DNA from: Sideroxydans lithotrophicus ES-1
GTDB lineage: Bacteria; Pseudomonadota; Gammaproteobacteria; Burkholderiales; Gallionellaceae
DNA: 64,000 bases
Assembly: GCF_000025705.1 (NCBI RefSeq)
Contig: NC_013959.1
Span: 1,541,063 to 1,605,062 of the forward strand
Reading direction: 5' to 3'
A program made the position numbers and the translations under genes. The notes below the pieces were generated by a model, which saw only the letters and a program-made list of their open reading frames with translations, was not told the DNA's origin and did not search any database. Below are positions 41,605 through 51,494 of this stretch, piece by piece. Every line of letters begins with the position of its first letter. The stretch's first letter is position 1.

Positions 41605-42582
41605 TTATTTAGCCGCCAATTTTGCAGGCGCGATCTTCGCCACATAGTGCACGCAAATCGTCACTTCACTATCCGATTTCAGCGACTCATCGGCTAGGCG
41701 TTCGCGTTCGCTGGCCAGGTTAAATGTGATCCTGTTGCCTTCAGCGTCCTTGAGAAGGGAAAAATCCATCACCTCAATGCTGGTCATGTGTCCCGGGTTG
41801 ATCAGGCTCATCCAGGACATTTTTAGCTTGCATTTGTCCTTGGATGCCGGCTCAGCCGGCATCTGGATCGAATAGATGTTCGAGACTTTCTTGACTTGGC
41901 CATATGGAACCATTTTCTCCACCTTTTCCCAGGTGTGAGAGTTGATCGGCGTTTTGGCTGCCTCAGTGATGACAACGTCTTTGGAGCAATAGATGGCGTG
42001 CGGCTCATCTTCAGCGATGCTGCGAATATAGACTTCTTCCTTGCGGAACTCGTCATGCAGTACTTTGGGGATCACACCCAGCAGGAAGGCGCCATCGACA
42101 ACGACGCCGCCCGGTTTGGCCAGATCGTTCAGGCGTGAGGCAAGGTTCAATATCTGCCCGGAGTAATCGATGACCTCGTCGCCGGCAAACAGGCAAAACG
42201 CGGTGCCGCGTGCAACGCCGAATCCTATCCTCTCGGGCAGCGGATAATTGATCATCAGATCATCGGCAAACATGGTGGGATAATCCTTGATGGCTTTCTG
42301 GCATTGCTTCAGCACCGATTCGGCGACAACGAGCAGATCAGCCTGGTCGTATTTGTAACGGAAAGCCATCAGCAAACCATCACCTGTCGGCTTGGCAAAT
42401 ACGGCATCGGTGAAATATACGCTGAGCAGCTTCTCGTAGAACTTTCTGATGAACATCGCGATTTCCGGTGCCTGACGGCCCACGCTGAAACCGGAAAAGT
42501 TGCGTATGTCGCATACGACTGCGATGACAAACTCAGAGCGCCCTTCCGCGTCCCTGAATTTCCTGACCATTTCTTCTAACAT
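41605..42582 (-). CDS. Class III nucleotidyl cyclase domain protein
   Basis: A 325-residue soluble protein. The catalytic domain (about 15-200) has the metal aspartates in VVCDIRNFSGFS (D25) and KPTGDGLLMAF (D68) and the late motif YSGQILNLASRLND, so it may be active. The C-terminal 110 residues form a separate domain I do not recognise, with a strand-rich look (SKDKCKLKMSWMS, ITFNLASERERL). No membrane segment. It is the second cyclase in the window. Confidence 0.85.
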   Translation of the reverse strand: MLEEMVRKFRDAEGRSEFVIAVVCDIRNFSGFSVGRQAPEIAMFIRKFYEKLLSVYFTDAVFAKPTGDGLLMAFRYKYDQADLLVVAESVLKQCQKAIKDYPTMFADDLMINYPLPERIGFGVARGTAFCLFAGDEVIDYSGQILNLASRLNDLAKPGGVVVDGAFLLGVIPKVLHDEFRKEEVYIRSIAEDEPHAIYCSKDVVITEAAKTPINSHTWEKVEKMVPYGQVKKVSNIYSIQMPAEPASKDKCKLKMSWMSLINPGHMTSIEVMDFSLLKDAEGNRITFNLASERERLADESLKSDSEVTICVHYVAKIAPAKLAAK

Positions 42583-42669
42583 CTCGATTCCCTCATGGTA
42601 ACCATCCCCTTGGCTGGCTACGGTGCTTTGTGTCCCAGGCAGAAATCTATCGCCGCAACATCCGGCTCG

Positions 42670-45336
42670 TCAACCCAGATAAGCCGCGATGACTCGTTCG
42701 TTCTTGGCAAGTTCTTCAGGCGTGCCCTCGACGGCGATGCGTCCATGTTCCAGCACGTAAGCATAGTCGGCCACTTCCAATGCACTCTTGGCGAACTGCT
42801 CGACCAGCAACAAGGTGATGCCAGTCTCCTTGAGCTTTTTGATGGTAGCAAAGACTTCTTGCACAATGACCGGAGCCAGGCCCATGGAAGGTTCATCCAG
42901 CAGGATGATCTTGGGATTCGCCATCAGTGCGCGCCCGATCGCCAGCATCTGCTGCTCGCCTCCTGAAAGCGTACCAGCTGCTTGCCTTCTTCTTTCTTTC
43001 AGGCGCGGGAAAAGCTTATAGATTCTTTCCAGATCGCTGTTGGCTTTCATTGCAAAGCCGAAGATCTTTGGCAGACGCGTATAAGCCCCCAAGAGCAGGT
43101 TATCCTCCACCGACAGCGGCGCGAATATCTTGCGTCCTTCCGGAGAATGAGCCAAACCAAGGCGCGCGATCTTTGAGGCATCCAGGTGCTGCACTTCCTT
43201 GCCATCCAGCAGCACTTTTCCCTTTGTGGGTTTAAGTATACCGGATAACACACGCATGGCAGTCGTTTTGCCGGCACCATTGGCTCCGATAAGCGCTACC
43301 ACCGAACCCGTTCTCACTTCGAAACTGGCACCGGCCAGTACTTCGCTTGCGCCATATCCCGCATGCAGATTATCGACTCGCAGCGTGGCTGTTTCACCGA
43401 GTTTTCTCGATGAAGTCGATGCTTCCTTGCTGTCGCCCAGATAGGCTTCGATCACGCGGGGATTGCGTTTGACTTCATCGGGCAATCCCTGTGCGATGAT
43501 CTTGCCTTCGTCGAGGACAGTAACGAAGTTGCATACCTCGTTCACCACATGCATGTGGTGCTCGATCAGGATGGTAGTGATTCCCTGTTCGTTGATCTTG
43601 CGGATGATCTGCACCAGGTTCAACACATCGGGATGCGCCAGACCAGCTGCGGGTTCGTCAAGGATCAGCAGCTTGGGCTTGCGCGCCAATGCACGCGCGA
43701 TCTCCAGGAATCGCTGCGCACCATATGGCAGGTCTTTGGCCTTGGTCCGAGCATCGTCTGCCAGTCCAACCAGGTCTAACAGAGCGAGCGCGTCAGCTTG
43801 GGCCTGTTTCTCTTCGGCATTAGCCAAGCCAAGCAACACCAGCGGCAACGATTTTGTATAGGCTCCCTCGCTGGCGACCATGACGTTTTCGAGGGAGCTC
43901 AGTTCGGCAAACAATTGAAGGTTCTGGAATGTTCTGGCGATCCCGGATTTGGAAACCCTGAACAGACTGCCCTTGGGCAACTCTTTTCCTTGTAAACGCA
44001 ATTGTCCGGCGCTTGGTGCATACAAGCCGGAGATGACATTCACCAAGGTACTTTTGCCCGATCCGTTGGGGCCGATCAGCCCATGCACATGTCCCGCCTG
44101 AACTTGCATCGAAACGCCATCCACCGCCTTGATGCCACCGAAATGGCGTTTGACATCGACAAGTTCCAGCAAGAGCCCGGTACTCCCCTTTTTAGGCAAC
44201 ACCGCATCGAGCCTGGAAGCATCGGGCAAAGGACGCGCAGGAACTTTGAACAGCCGAGCCAGTTGTTTTCCGGCATACCCCATCAGACCTTCCGGCAAAC
44301 CCACCACCACTGAGAACAGCATCAGCGCGAAGATCGCCTTGCGCCAATCCTCGGTGTTCTGCACAAACAGGCTGCCCGCGACCAGCAAACCCATGCTGAC
44401 GATGGGCGCTGTAAGCTGGAAGGAAATCCGGTGTTGTCTGCGGAAGCTGATGATCCCTGCCAGCAGCGCCATGAAGAGTCCGATAAAGGAGAATGCCTGG
44501 AACAGCGTGCGATTGGAAAGCAGGTTGGGTAACAGCACGATCAGACATGCGCCGATGAAAGCACCCCACAAACTCTTGCGTCCGCCCAGCACAACGCCCA
44601 GCAGCAGGATCACCATCAGTTCATAGACGAAGCTGTTGGGTTGCAGGAACTGGAAATTGAAAGCATACAGGCCGCCCGCCAATCCACCCAACCCGGAACC
44701 CAGCGCGAAGGCGGCTACCTTGTGGCGGAATACGCCGACCCCCATCGCATCCGTGGCGATGGGACTATCGCGTAGTGCTTCGAATGCCCTGCCCCAATGT
44801 GAGGAAAGCAGGTTCTTCATGGCCACCCAGGTAAGCGCCAATAGCACCAGACACATCCAGAAGAATGCTTGCGGCCCCAGATGAAACCCGAGCAGCAACG
44901 GCCTGTCTACCTGCAGACCTTGCGCTCCCTGGGTGATGCTCTCCATCTCGTTCAGGGTAGTGACAGTCAAAGCCGAAAAACTGAGTGTTGCCAGAGCGAA
45001 CTGGGGGCCTTCCAGACGCAAGGCCGGGAAGGCAAGCAGCCCACCGAATACAAGGCCGACTAATAGACTGGCCAGCAGGGCAGGCAGCATGCTGAAACCA
45101 AAGTCCATCACACAGAGCGCACCGGCATAAGCCCCCAATCCCAGGAAGGCGGCATGACCGAGATTGACCTGCCCCAGGTAACCGACACTGATATCCAGCC
45201 CGATGAGCAAGATGCCGTAGATGGCGAGCAGCGTCAGCAGACCAAGCACATAGGAGTTGCTGACCGCCAATGGAATACAGGCAAGAAGAATAAAGGCGAG
45301 AAGTTCTGCGCCGTTGACGAGCAAGATTCTTTTCAA
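42670..45336 (-). CDS. Fused branched-chain amino-acid ABC transporter LivM-LivG-LivF
   Basis: An 888-residue fusion of three normally separate proteins. Residues 1-375 are the LivM permease with about 9-10 helices (GYLGQVNLGHAAFLGLGAY). Residues 393-635 are the LivG ATPase (Walker A GPNGSGKST near 421, Walker B LLILDEPAAGL). Residues 650-888 are the LivF ATPase (Walker A GANGAGKTT near 683, signature LSGGEQQ, Walker B IILLDEPSMGL). I see no stop or frameshift between the parts. It follows livH by one base in an operon with the binding protein. Confidence 0.92.
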   Translation of the reverse strand: MKRILLVNGAELLAFILLACIPLAVSNSYVLGLLTLLAIYGILLIGLDISVGYLGQVNLGHAAFLGLGAYAGALCVMDFGFSMLPALLASLLVGLVFGGLLAFPALRLEGPQFALATLSFSALTVTTLNEMESITQGAQGLQVDRPLLLGFHLGPQAFFWMCLVLLALTWVAMKNLLSSHWGRAFEALRDSPIATDAMGVGVFRHKVAAFALGSGLGGLAGGLYAFNFQFLQPNSFVYELMVILLLGVVLGGRKSLWGAFIGACLIVLLPNLLSNRTLFQAFSFIGLFMALLAGIISFRRQHRISFQLTAPIVSMGLLVAGSLFVQNTEDWRKAIFALMLFSVVVGLPEGLMGYAGKQLARLFKVPARPLPDASRLDAVLPKKGSTGLLLELVDVKRHFGGIKAVDGVSMQVQAGHVHGLIGPNGSGKSTLVNVISGLYAPSAGQLRLQGKELPKGSLFRVSKSGIARTFQNLQLFAELSSLENVMVASEGAYTKSLPLVLLGLANAEEKQAQADALALLDLVGLADDARTKAKDLPYGAQRFLEIARALARKPKLLILDEPAAGLAHPDVLNLVQIIRKINEQGITTILIEHHMHVVNEVCNFVTVLDEGKIIAQGLPDEVKRNPRVIEAYLGDSKEASTSSRKLGETATLRVDNLHAGYGASEVLAGASFEVRTGSVVALIGANGAGKTTAMRVLSGILKPTKGKVLLDGKEVQHLDASKIARLGLAHSPEGRKIFAPLSVEDNLLLGAYTRLPKIFGFAMKANSDLERIYKLFPRLKERRRQAAGTLSGGEQQMLAIGRALMANPKIILLDEPSMGLAPVIVQEVFATIKKLKETGITLLLVEQFAKSALEVADYAYVLEHGRIAVEGTPEELAKNERVIAAYLG

Positions 45337-45337
45337 C

Positions 45338-46210
45338 TTATACTTTCCTTATGCTGGCCTTGCCAAACACCCCATTTGGTTTCATGGCCAATGCCAAAAT
45401 GAGCAAGATCAATCCGGGCGCTTCGCGCCAGCCGCTGCCGATGTAGAAGCTCGCCAGGCTTTCCAGTGCGCCAAGGAAAAGTCCGACCAGCACGACACCG
45501 AATCCGGAATCGAGACCGGCCACCACGGCCACCGCGAACGCCTTGAGTATGAGCGCAGAGGCCATCGTTGGGCCGACGGTCGTTATGGGCGAAACCAGAA
45601 TGCCGGCCATCGCAGCAACCAGACCGGATAAACCATAGGACAGCATGATGGTTCTTCTTGCCGAAATACCCATCAGTTCGGCCGCATCGCGATCGGCCGA
45701 GACTGCTTCAAAGGCCTTGCCCCACAAGGTCTTGCGCTTGAACAACTCGATCAGCCCCATCACCGAAAGCACCCCGATGGCTACCGACAACTCGACGGGG
45801 GTGACGCTGATACCGAAGAAATGGATAGGCTCAGAGGAAATGGGCGTGGGAAACGGCTTGTCGTCCCTGCCCCAGATATTTTCGGCTGCAGAAAAAGCAA
45901 ACAGTCCGAAGATGATGGTCATCAATATCCAGCCTTCGCTTTTTTGTTCCAGCGCAAGACGCACGGCTACGCGCTCTACCACTAGGCCAAGCAAGACACC
46001 GCACAACAATCCGGCAGGTACCATCAGCCAGTAAGGCACTCCAAGGTTCTGTATGGACAGACTGATGAAAGCTGAAAGCATGACCAGCTCGCCCTGCCCG
46101 AAATTGATGCTCTTGCTGGTTGCGAACGTGAGTTGAAAACCGTAAGCGATCAAAGCGTAAACGAGGCCCATCAGGGCCCCGCTTACCCCCAGTTGGAGGA
46201 TTACTTCCAT
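45338..46210 (-). CDS. livH: Branched-chain amino-acid ABC transporter permease LivH
   Basis: A 290-residue inner-membrane permease with about eight helices. Family motifs are NFGQGELVMLSAFI near the N-terminus and the EAA-like loop GKAFEAVSADRDAAELMGI that contacts the ATPases. It pairs with the LivM part of the fused protein encoded directly downstream. The substrate could be leucine-type amino acids, or urea or amides as in related systems. Confidence 0.92.
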   Translation of the reverse strand: MEVILQLGVSGALMGLVYALIAYGFQLTFATSKSINFGQGELVMLSAFISLSIQNLGVPYWLMVPAGLLCGVLLGLVVERVAVRLALEQKSEGWILMTIIFGLFAFSAAENIWGRDDKPFPTPISSEPIHFFGISVTPVELSVAIGVLSVMGLIELFKRKTLWGKAFEAVSADRDAAELMGISARRTIMLSYGLSGLVAAMAGILVSPITTVGPTMASALILKAFAVAVVAGLDSGFGVVLVGLFLGALESLASFYIGSGWREAPGLILLILALAMKPNGVFGKASIRKV

Positions 46211-46213
46211 GGA

Positions 46214-47443
46214 TTACTTTTCTTGCTTGATGAGACGTTGCTTGTCCGCTTCATTCGCGAAAATCACTCGACCGTTCATGATCATGCCCATGACGACATT
46301 TTCACGACGGAACGCTTCGTGTGTTTGTTCATCTGCAGGATTCCACTTCGAGTATGGATGCTTCCAGGTGGCGATCACGCCCTTGACCGGATCCTTCAAG
46401 TCTTCCAGTGCCAGCTTGATCTTTTTGGTGTCGGTGCTCTGCGCCTGTTTCACTGCTGCAGCGAAGACCAGCATGGCGTCATAACCCTCGGCAGCCGACA
46501 TCGGGGAAGGAATGCTGTCCACGTGATAGGCTTTGTGATAACCGTCGATGAAGCGCTTGGCCCTGGCGGTGATGGGCTCTTCGATGAAGGTCTGCGGTGT
46601 CAACGTGCCATTGGCGTTCTTGCCTGCATTGTCGATGTAGTTCGACATTGACAGCGTCCAACCGCCGATCAGCGGAACCTTCAGGCCGATCTTGTCCATG
46701 TTGTTGGCGACCGCGGCAAGCTCAGGGCCGATACCCCAAATCAGTACTGCCTGTGCGCCCGCTGTTTTGGCCCTCAGCAACTGTGCGGTCATGTCCTTGT
46801 CACCGATGTTGAATTTTTCAGTGGCGACCACGTTCAGTTTGTTGCCTTGCAGCTTGATCTGGTTCAGCAGGTCGTCGCGTCCGGAAACACCGTAGTTGGT
46901 TGCATCATGAATGATGGCAACGTTGGTGAATTTACGGTTGATCGCTTCCTCGACCACCATCGCGGCCTGGATACCGTCACTCGCGGCGAAACGGAAGATC
47001 GACAAATCCTTTACTCCCGGCTTGTCGGCTTTGTCAGCCCATTGCGTCATCGAGGCAGAACCGGCAGCAGGGCAAACGATCTTGGTGATGCCTTTTTCCT
47101 GCAGGTGTTTGTCACCGGCAAGGACTACCCCGGTGTTGACCGAGCCGATCACGCCGGAGAGGCCGTCCATCGAAGCAAGTTCCTGCGCGATCAGCGCACC
47201 GCGATCGTTCTTCGCTTCATCGTCGCGTTCGATGACTTCGAACTTTAATTTCTTTTTTCCTACGAGAATGCCCCCCGCCGCATTGATCTCATCGATGGCG
47301 AGCTTGGCGCCATCGCGCATCGATACTCCCATTGGCGCTGAACCGCCAGAGAAAGGACCTGTGATAGCAATTTTGATCGAGTCGGCAGCGAACAGCTGGG
47401 TAGAGAATCCAAGCAACAACGTAGCAAGCAGAGTCTTTTTCAT
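46214..47443 (-). CDS. livJ: Periplasmic amino-acid-binding protein (LivJ/LivK family)
   Basis: A 409-residue type I periplasmic binding protein with signal peptide (about 1-19, ending LFA). The mature start IKIAITGPFSGGSAPMGVS and DGAKLAIDEINAAGG are typical of the family. It is the first gene of the transporter operon, 3 bases before livH. Ligand class is inferred from the family only. Confidence 0.9.
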   Translation of the reverse strand: MKKTLLATLLLGFSTQLFAADSIKIAITGPFSGGSAPMGVSMRDGAKLAIDEINAAGGILVGKKKLKFEVIERDDEAKNDRGALIAQELASMDGLSGVIGSVNTGVVLAGDKHLQEKGITKIVCPAAGSASMTQWADKADKPGVKDLSIFRFAASDGIQAAMVVEEAINRKFTNVAIIHDATNYGVSGRDDLLNQIKLQGNKLNVVATEKFNIGDKDMTAQLLRAKTAGAQAVLIWGIGPELAAVANNMDKIGLKVPLIGGWTLSMSNYIDNAGKNANGTLTPQTFIEEPITARAKRFIDGYHKAYHVDSIPSPMSAAEGYDAMLVFAAAVKQAQSTDTKKIKLALEDLKDPVKGVIATWKHPYSKWNPADEQTHEAFRRENVVMGMIMNGRVIFANEADKQRLIKQEK

Positions 47444-47627
47444 GTTTTTCTCCCGAAGTTGAAACGATGTTTGAACTACAAGCCCATTCTAACTTGAATC
47501 CTGACTATTTTACGAGTGCATGCCAAAATGAACAAAGCGTCCTATTTTCGTCCATTTTTAAAGAGCTGATGCGAGGTAATTCAAGAAATATGTTTAACAG
47601 TTAAACGGCTCACGTTGCGGGCGGCCT

Positions 47628-49757
47628 TTAACATAAACAATCCTGCTTCAGCATGACTTCCAGTTGTTCAATCGGCACCGGCTTGCCAAACAGATAACCC
47701 TGATAATGGATGCAGCCTTTGTTTAGCAGAATCTGCTTTTGTTCGTCTGTCTCAACCCCTTCTGCGATGACATCCAGATTTAGACTGTGGGCCATGGCAA
47801 TGATGGTACTGACGATTGCTTCATCACTGCTATCAACAGCGATATCCCGCACGAATGACCGATCGATCTTGAGTTGATTGAGTGGCAATCGCTTGAGGTA
47901 TTGCAAAGACGAATAGCCAGTACCAAAGTCGTCCAATGAGAATCGGACACCAACTGCTTTTAGTGCGTTCATGGTACTAATTGTATCTTCGATCTTGTCC
48001 AGCAACATGCTCTCGGTAAGTTCCAGCTTCAGCAGACTTGGATTGACGTCATGACGATGGATTGCTTCCAGCACCTTAACCACAAAATCGGACTGGTAGA
48101 ACTGCTTGGCACTGACATTCACCGACATGATCAGGTCCTGGGTAAGTTCATGGCGCTCCCATAGCTTGAGTTGCTTGCATGCTGTCTCAAGCACCCATTC
48201 GCCGATAGGGCAGATCAGTCCCGTTTCTTCGGCAAGGGAGATGAACTCGAACGGAGGCACCAGCCCCCGTTCAGGATGCAGCCAGCGAATCAATGCCTCG
48301 ACCCCGAATGGCAAGCCTGAACTGTCCACCTGGATCTGGTAATGAAGCCTGAATTGCTGGCTGTCTAACGCTTTTCGAAGTTCCCGTTCAAGAGCCACAC
48401 GTGTATTGATGCTTCCTTGCATCTTTGGATCAAAGAAACGCAAGGTGTTGCGACCTGATTTCTTCGCCTGATACATGGCGATATCCGCTTGCTTGAACAG
48501 ATCTTCATATCCATTGCGGTTATCGTCAAACAACGTTATGCCGATGCTTGGTGTGTTATACAGTTCTTGACCGCCCAGATAGTAGGGTTGATTGAGTTCT
48601 GCAATTATCTTCTCGCCTATCGTTTCTGCCTGTGCAGCTGCCTCAAGAACCTCATTACTCAGATATTCCAGCATCACCACGAACTCATCACCGCCAATTC
48701 TTGAGACAGTGTCGTCTTCTCTCACGCAAGATGTCAGGCGTTGCGCTACTTGCTGGAGCAGATTGTCACCTGCAGTATGTCCCAGGGTATCGTTGATGGA
48801 TTTGAAATTATCGAGATCAAGGAACAACAGCGCTCCCCCTTTTCTATTGCGTTCCGTGGACGACATTGCGTGTTGCAATCTATCCTGCAACAAGCGCCGG
48901 TTGGGCAATTGAGTCAGCGGGTCGTAGAAAGCCAGGTTCCTGATCTCTTCTTCAGCAGTCTTGCGCTCCGAAATGTCGGTATGAGTGCCAACGTAGTTGG
49001 TGACATTTCCGTCCGCGTCCTTGATTGCCGTGATGCTCAACCATTTTGGGTAGATCTCGCCATTCTTGCGTCGATCCCATACCTCGCCTTGCCAGGATCC
49101 GGAGCGAGTGATGCTTTCCCACATCGCGGCATAGAATGCGGAATCGTGGCGATTGGACTTGAGCAAGCGTGGCGTTTGGCCGATGATCTCGTCAACCGAA
49201 TATCCTGTAGATTCGGTGAATGCCTTGTTCACGCGCAGGATCCGTCCTTTGGAATCCGTAATCATGATTCCCTCTTGCGATTCAAAAGCAACAGATGCGA
49301 TGCGCAGCCACGCTGCTGACTCCTCGGCAGTCTTGAGTTCACTTGCATATTTCTGGCGATAGCGATGCATGGCTTCCACAGCAAAGGACACAATGAGTCC
49401 ATCCATGAAAAAGACGGTATTCGACCATAGACTGGCCTGGAACGACTCGATCGAGAAAGAGTAATAAGGTGGGGTGAATATGTAAGTGGCGCAAGTGGCT
49501 CCAATGATTACGGCGACCAATCCTGCCCGGTAGCCACCAAGGATGCATGAAAGCGCAACTGCGGGGAAAAAGGTCAGATATTGTAATCCGGCCTGGACAG
49601 GAGCGATGGTCAAACGAACCCACAAGGCTAATGTCATCAGCACGACAGGCAACAGATAGTGATGAACACCATTGCGCTCGTCTGTGCCGAGACATTCTCC
49701 ACACTCGACCATACAGTGTCGGACTCGATTGGTTAATGAGTTCAGTATTTGCTGCAT
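47628..49757 (-). CDS. Membrane PAS-GGDEF-EAL protein
   Basis: A 709-residue c-di-GMP enzyme. N-terminal membrane helices (about 33-125, DUF4118-like) are followed by a PAS domain with PAC (about 145-265), a GGDEF domain (about 280-440; motif intact, 355-359) and an EAL domain (about 455-700; EAL at 487-489, plus DDFGTGYSSL). Both enzymatic halves look active. Its 5' end lies 88 bases from the cheB stop, so it could be read through from the chemotaxis operon. Confidence 0.93.
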   Translation of the reverse strand: MQQILNSLTNRVRHCMVECGECLGTDERNGVHHYLLPVVLMTLALWVRLTIAPVQAGLQYLTFFPAVALSCILGGYRAGLVAVIIGATCATYIFTPPYYSFSIESFQASLWSNTVFFMDGLIVSFAVEAMHRYRQKYASELKTAEESAAWLRIASVAFESQEGIMITDSKGRILRVNKAFTESTGYSVDEIIGQTPRLLKSNRHDSAFYAAMWESITRSGSWQGEVWDRRKNGEIYPKWLSITAIKDADGNVTNYVGTHTDISERKTAEEEIRNLAFYDPLTQLPNRRLLQDRLQHAMSSTERNRKGGALLFLDLDNFKSINDTLGHTAGDNLLQQVAQRLTSCVREDDTVSRIGGDEFVVMLEYLSNEVLEAAAQAETIGEKIIAELNQPYYLGGQELYNTPSIGITLFDDNRNGYEDLFKQADIAMYQAKKSGRNTLRFFDPKMQGSINTRVALERELRKALDSQQFRLHYQIQVDSSGLPFGVEALIRWLHPERGLVPPFEFISLAEETGLICPIGEWVLETACKQLKLWERHELTQDLIMSVNVSAKQFYQSDFVVKVLEAIHRHDVNPSLLKLELTESMLLDKIEDTISTMNALKAVGVRFSLDDFGTGYSSLQYLKRLPLNQLKIDRSFVRDIAVDSSDEAIVSTIIAMAHSLNLDVIAEGVETDEQKQILLNKGCIHYQGYLFGKPVPIEQLEVMLKQDCLC

Positions 49758-49845
49758 GATTGCCCCCGCACCATAGGCCTTATTTTTATAAGGTCAATTA
49801 TTCCATAAACGGAAGCAGCGATTTCGGGATCGTTATGGAAATCTG

Positions 49846-50928
49846 TCATGCGGGCTTCCTTTGCCACAGAGTGCCGGGGTGGATTGCATGAGCAATTTCA
49901 TCCAGCGGGAGGATGCGATCCACGGCATCGAGTCTTACCGCCTCCTTTGGCATTCCATAAACGACGCAAGTGGATTCATCCTGAGCGACGGTTTTGGCAC
50001 CTGCTTCGCGCATCTCTTTCAGCCCTCGCGCACCATCGTCCCCCATTCCGGTCATGATGATGCCAAGAGCATTAGAGCCTGCGCATTTTGCAGTGGAACG
50101 GAACAGCACATCCACCGAAGGTCGATGACGATTGACCAAAGGTCCCTCGATAACATCGACGTGGTACTGCGCCCCACTGCGCTTCAGCATCATGTGTCTT
50201 CCGCCTGGGGCGATCAGCGCAAGCCCGGGAACCACTCGATCGCCATTCCTGGCTTCGCGCACCTCGATCTGGCAGATCCCGTTCAGGCGATTGGCAAATG
50301 CTTCGGTGAACTTCTCGGGCATGTGTTGCACGATGACGATTCCGGGAGAAAGCCGTGGAAGCGCGGTCAGTACGGCTTCCAATGCCTGCGTACCGCCTGT
50401 CGAAGTGCCGATCGCCACCACGGTCTCAGTAGTCTGCGCCATCGCATGATGTGCAGCGACGGACAATATCGCATCTGCGGACAATTTCGGTGCGACCGAT
50501 CCAGCTGCCGGTTGCAAACGCCGGACATTGGATCGAGCGGCCGCCTTGACGGTGCTAACCAGATTGTCCGCGGCATCCTGCAGATAATTCTTTAGCCCGA
50601 TCTTCGGTTTTGTAATAACGCTCACTGCGCCGGCAGCCAATGCCTGCATGCTCGTTTCAGCGCCTTTTTCAGTGAGCGTGGAGCAGATCACCACCGGCGT
50701 GGGATGTTCAGCCATGATCTTCTTCAGGAAGGTGATGCCATCCATGCGCGGCATCTCGACATCCAGCACGATGACATCGGGCCAGGACTTGCCCATCTTC
50801 TCAATGGCAAAGACCGGGTCGGAAGCGACACCGCTCACCTCGATCTCGGAATCTTCTTCCAGCGTCGCCGCCAGCACCTGTCTTACGACGGCAGAATCGT
50901 CCACGATCATCACACGTATCTTGCTCAT
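49846..50928 (-). CDS. cheB: Chemotaxis response regulator / methylesterase CheB
   Basis: Removes methyl groups from (and deamidates) receptors. ATG 50928 gives 360 residues, starting [12 protein letters not shown]. Receiver domain about 1-125 (D56 in VLDVEMP), linker, methylesterase domain about 165-355 with the triad in GTSTGGTQ (Ser), QHMPEKF (His) and MTGMGDDG (Asp). It follows cheD by two bases and is the last gene of the che operon. Confidence 0.96.
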   Translation of the reverse strand: MSKIRVMIVDDSAVVRQVLAATLEEDSEIEVSGVASDPVFAIEKMGKSWPDVIVLDVEMPRMDGITFLKKIMAEHPTPVVICSTLTEKGAETSMQALAAGAVSVITKPKIGLKNYLQDAADNLVSTVKAAARSNVRRLQPAAGSVAPKLSADAILSVAAHHAMAQTTETVVAIGTSTGGTQALEAVLTALPRLSPGIVIVQHMPEKFTEAFANRLNGICQIEVREARNGDRVVPGLALIAPGGRHMMLKRSGAQYHVDVIEGPLVNRHRPSVDVLFRSTAKCAGSNALGIIMTGMGDDGARGLKEMREAGAKTVAQDESTCVVYGMPKEAVRLDAVDRILPLDEIAHAIHPGTLWQRKPA

Positions 50929-50930
50929 TT

Positions 50931-51494
50931 TCAGGCGACTTCTTTGAGGGGCATAAGCGGTGTTGAAGAGGACACATGCCGCATCCATGCGTCCCCACTC
51001 CAGATGTCGAACAGCAACTGGCGATGTCCCTTACCACCAAGATGTTCGGCCTGAAGCATGAATCCATGTTTTTGCACCAGGTGATACGCAGTTTCCCGAT
51101 TGCGACAAGGCACCTTGGGACACTTTCCAGATTCCTTTTGATAGGCGCTTGCCGGCGTGCAGCGTTGGCATTCGCCATTACCTCCCAGGGGAAACATATT
51201 CCCCGCCCCGAAGATCTTCACCTGATATTCAGATGGTTTGGTATTCGCGGCCCGAATCTCGCGCAAAAACATCTCCATCGCTTCGTCGGCATATTTTCCG
51301 TCCAGCTCTTCGCCTCGACGCTCGCCGCGGCTAGGCAACATGTAATGGCACATCCCCCCGATCCGTTTGATAGGGTGCCAGCAGATGATCGAGACACAAG
51401 ACCCCAGCAAGGTGCGGATGCGCGTGTCCTTGTCACCGAAGTAGAAGTCACCCGGTTGCAGGAATATCTCGATCACGTGGTCGGGTTTATGCAT
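50931..51494 (-). CDS. cheD: Chemoreceptor glutamine deamidase CheD
   Basis: Deamidates receptor glutamines and, in other species, interacts with CheC. ATG 51494 gives 187 residues. Active-site motifs are LGSCVSI with the catalytic cysteine and GGMCHYMLP with the histidine; a KIFGAGNMF segment follows. It overlaps the end of cheR by 8 bases. No cheC is visible in the window. Confidence 0.94.
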   Translation of the reverse strand: MHKPDHVIEIFLQPGDFYFGDKDTRIRTLLGSCVSIICWHPIKRIGGMCHYMLPSRGERRGEELDGKYADEAMEMFLREIRAANTKPSEYQVKIFGAGNMFPLGGNGECQRCTPASAYQKESGKCPKVPCRNRETAYHLVQKHGFMLQAEHLGGKGHRQLLFDIWSGDAWMRHVSSSTPLMPLKEVA

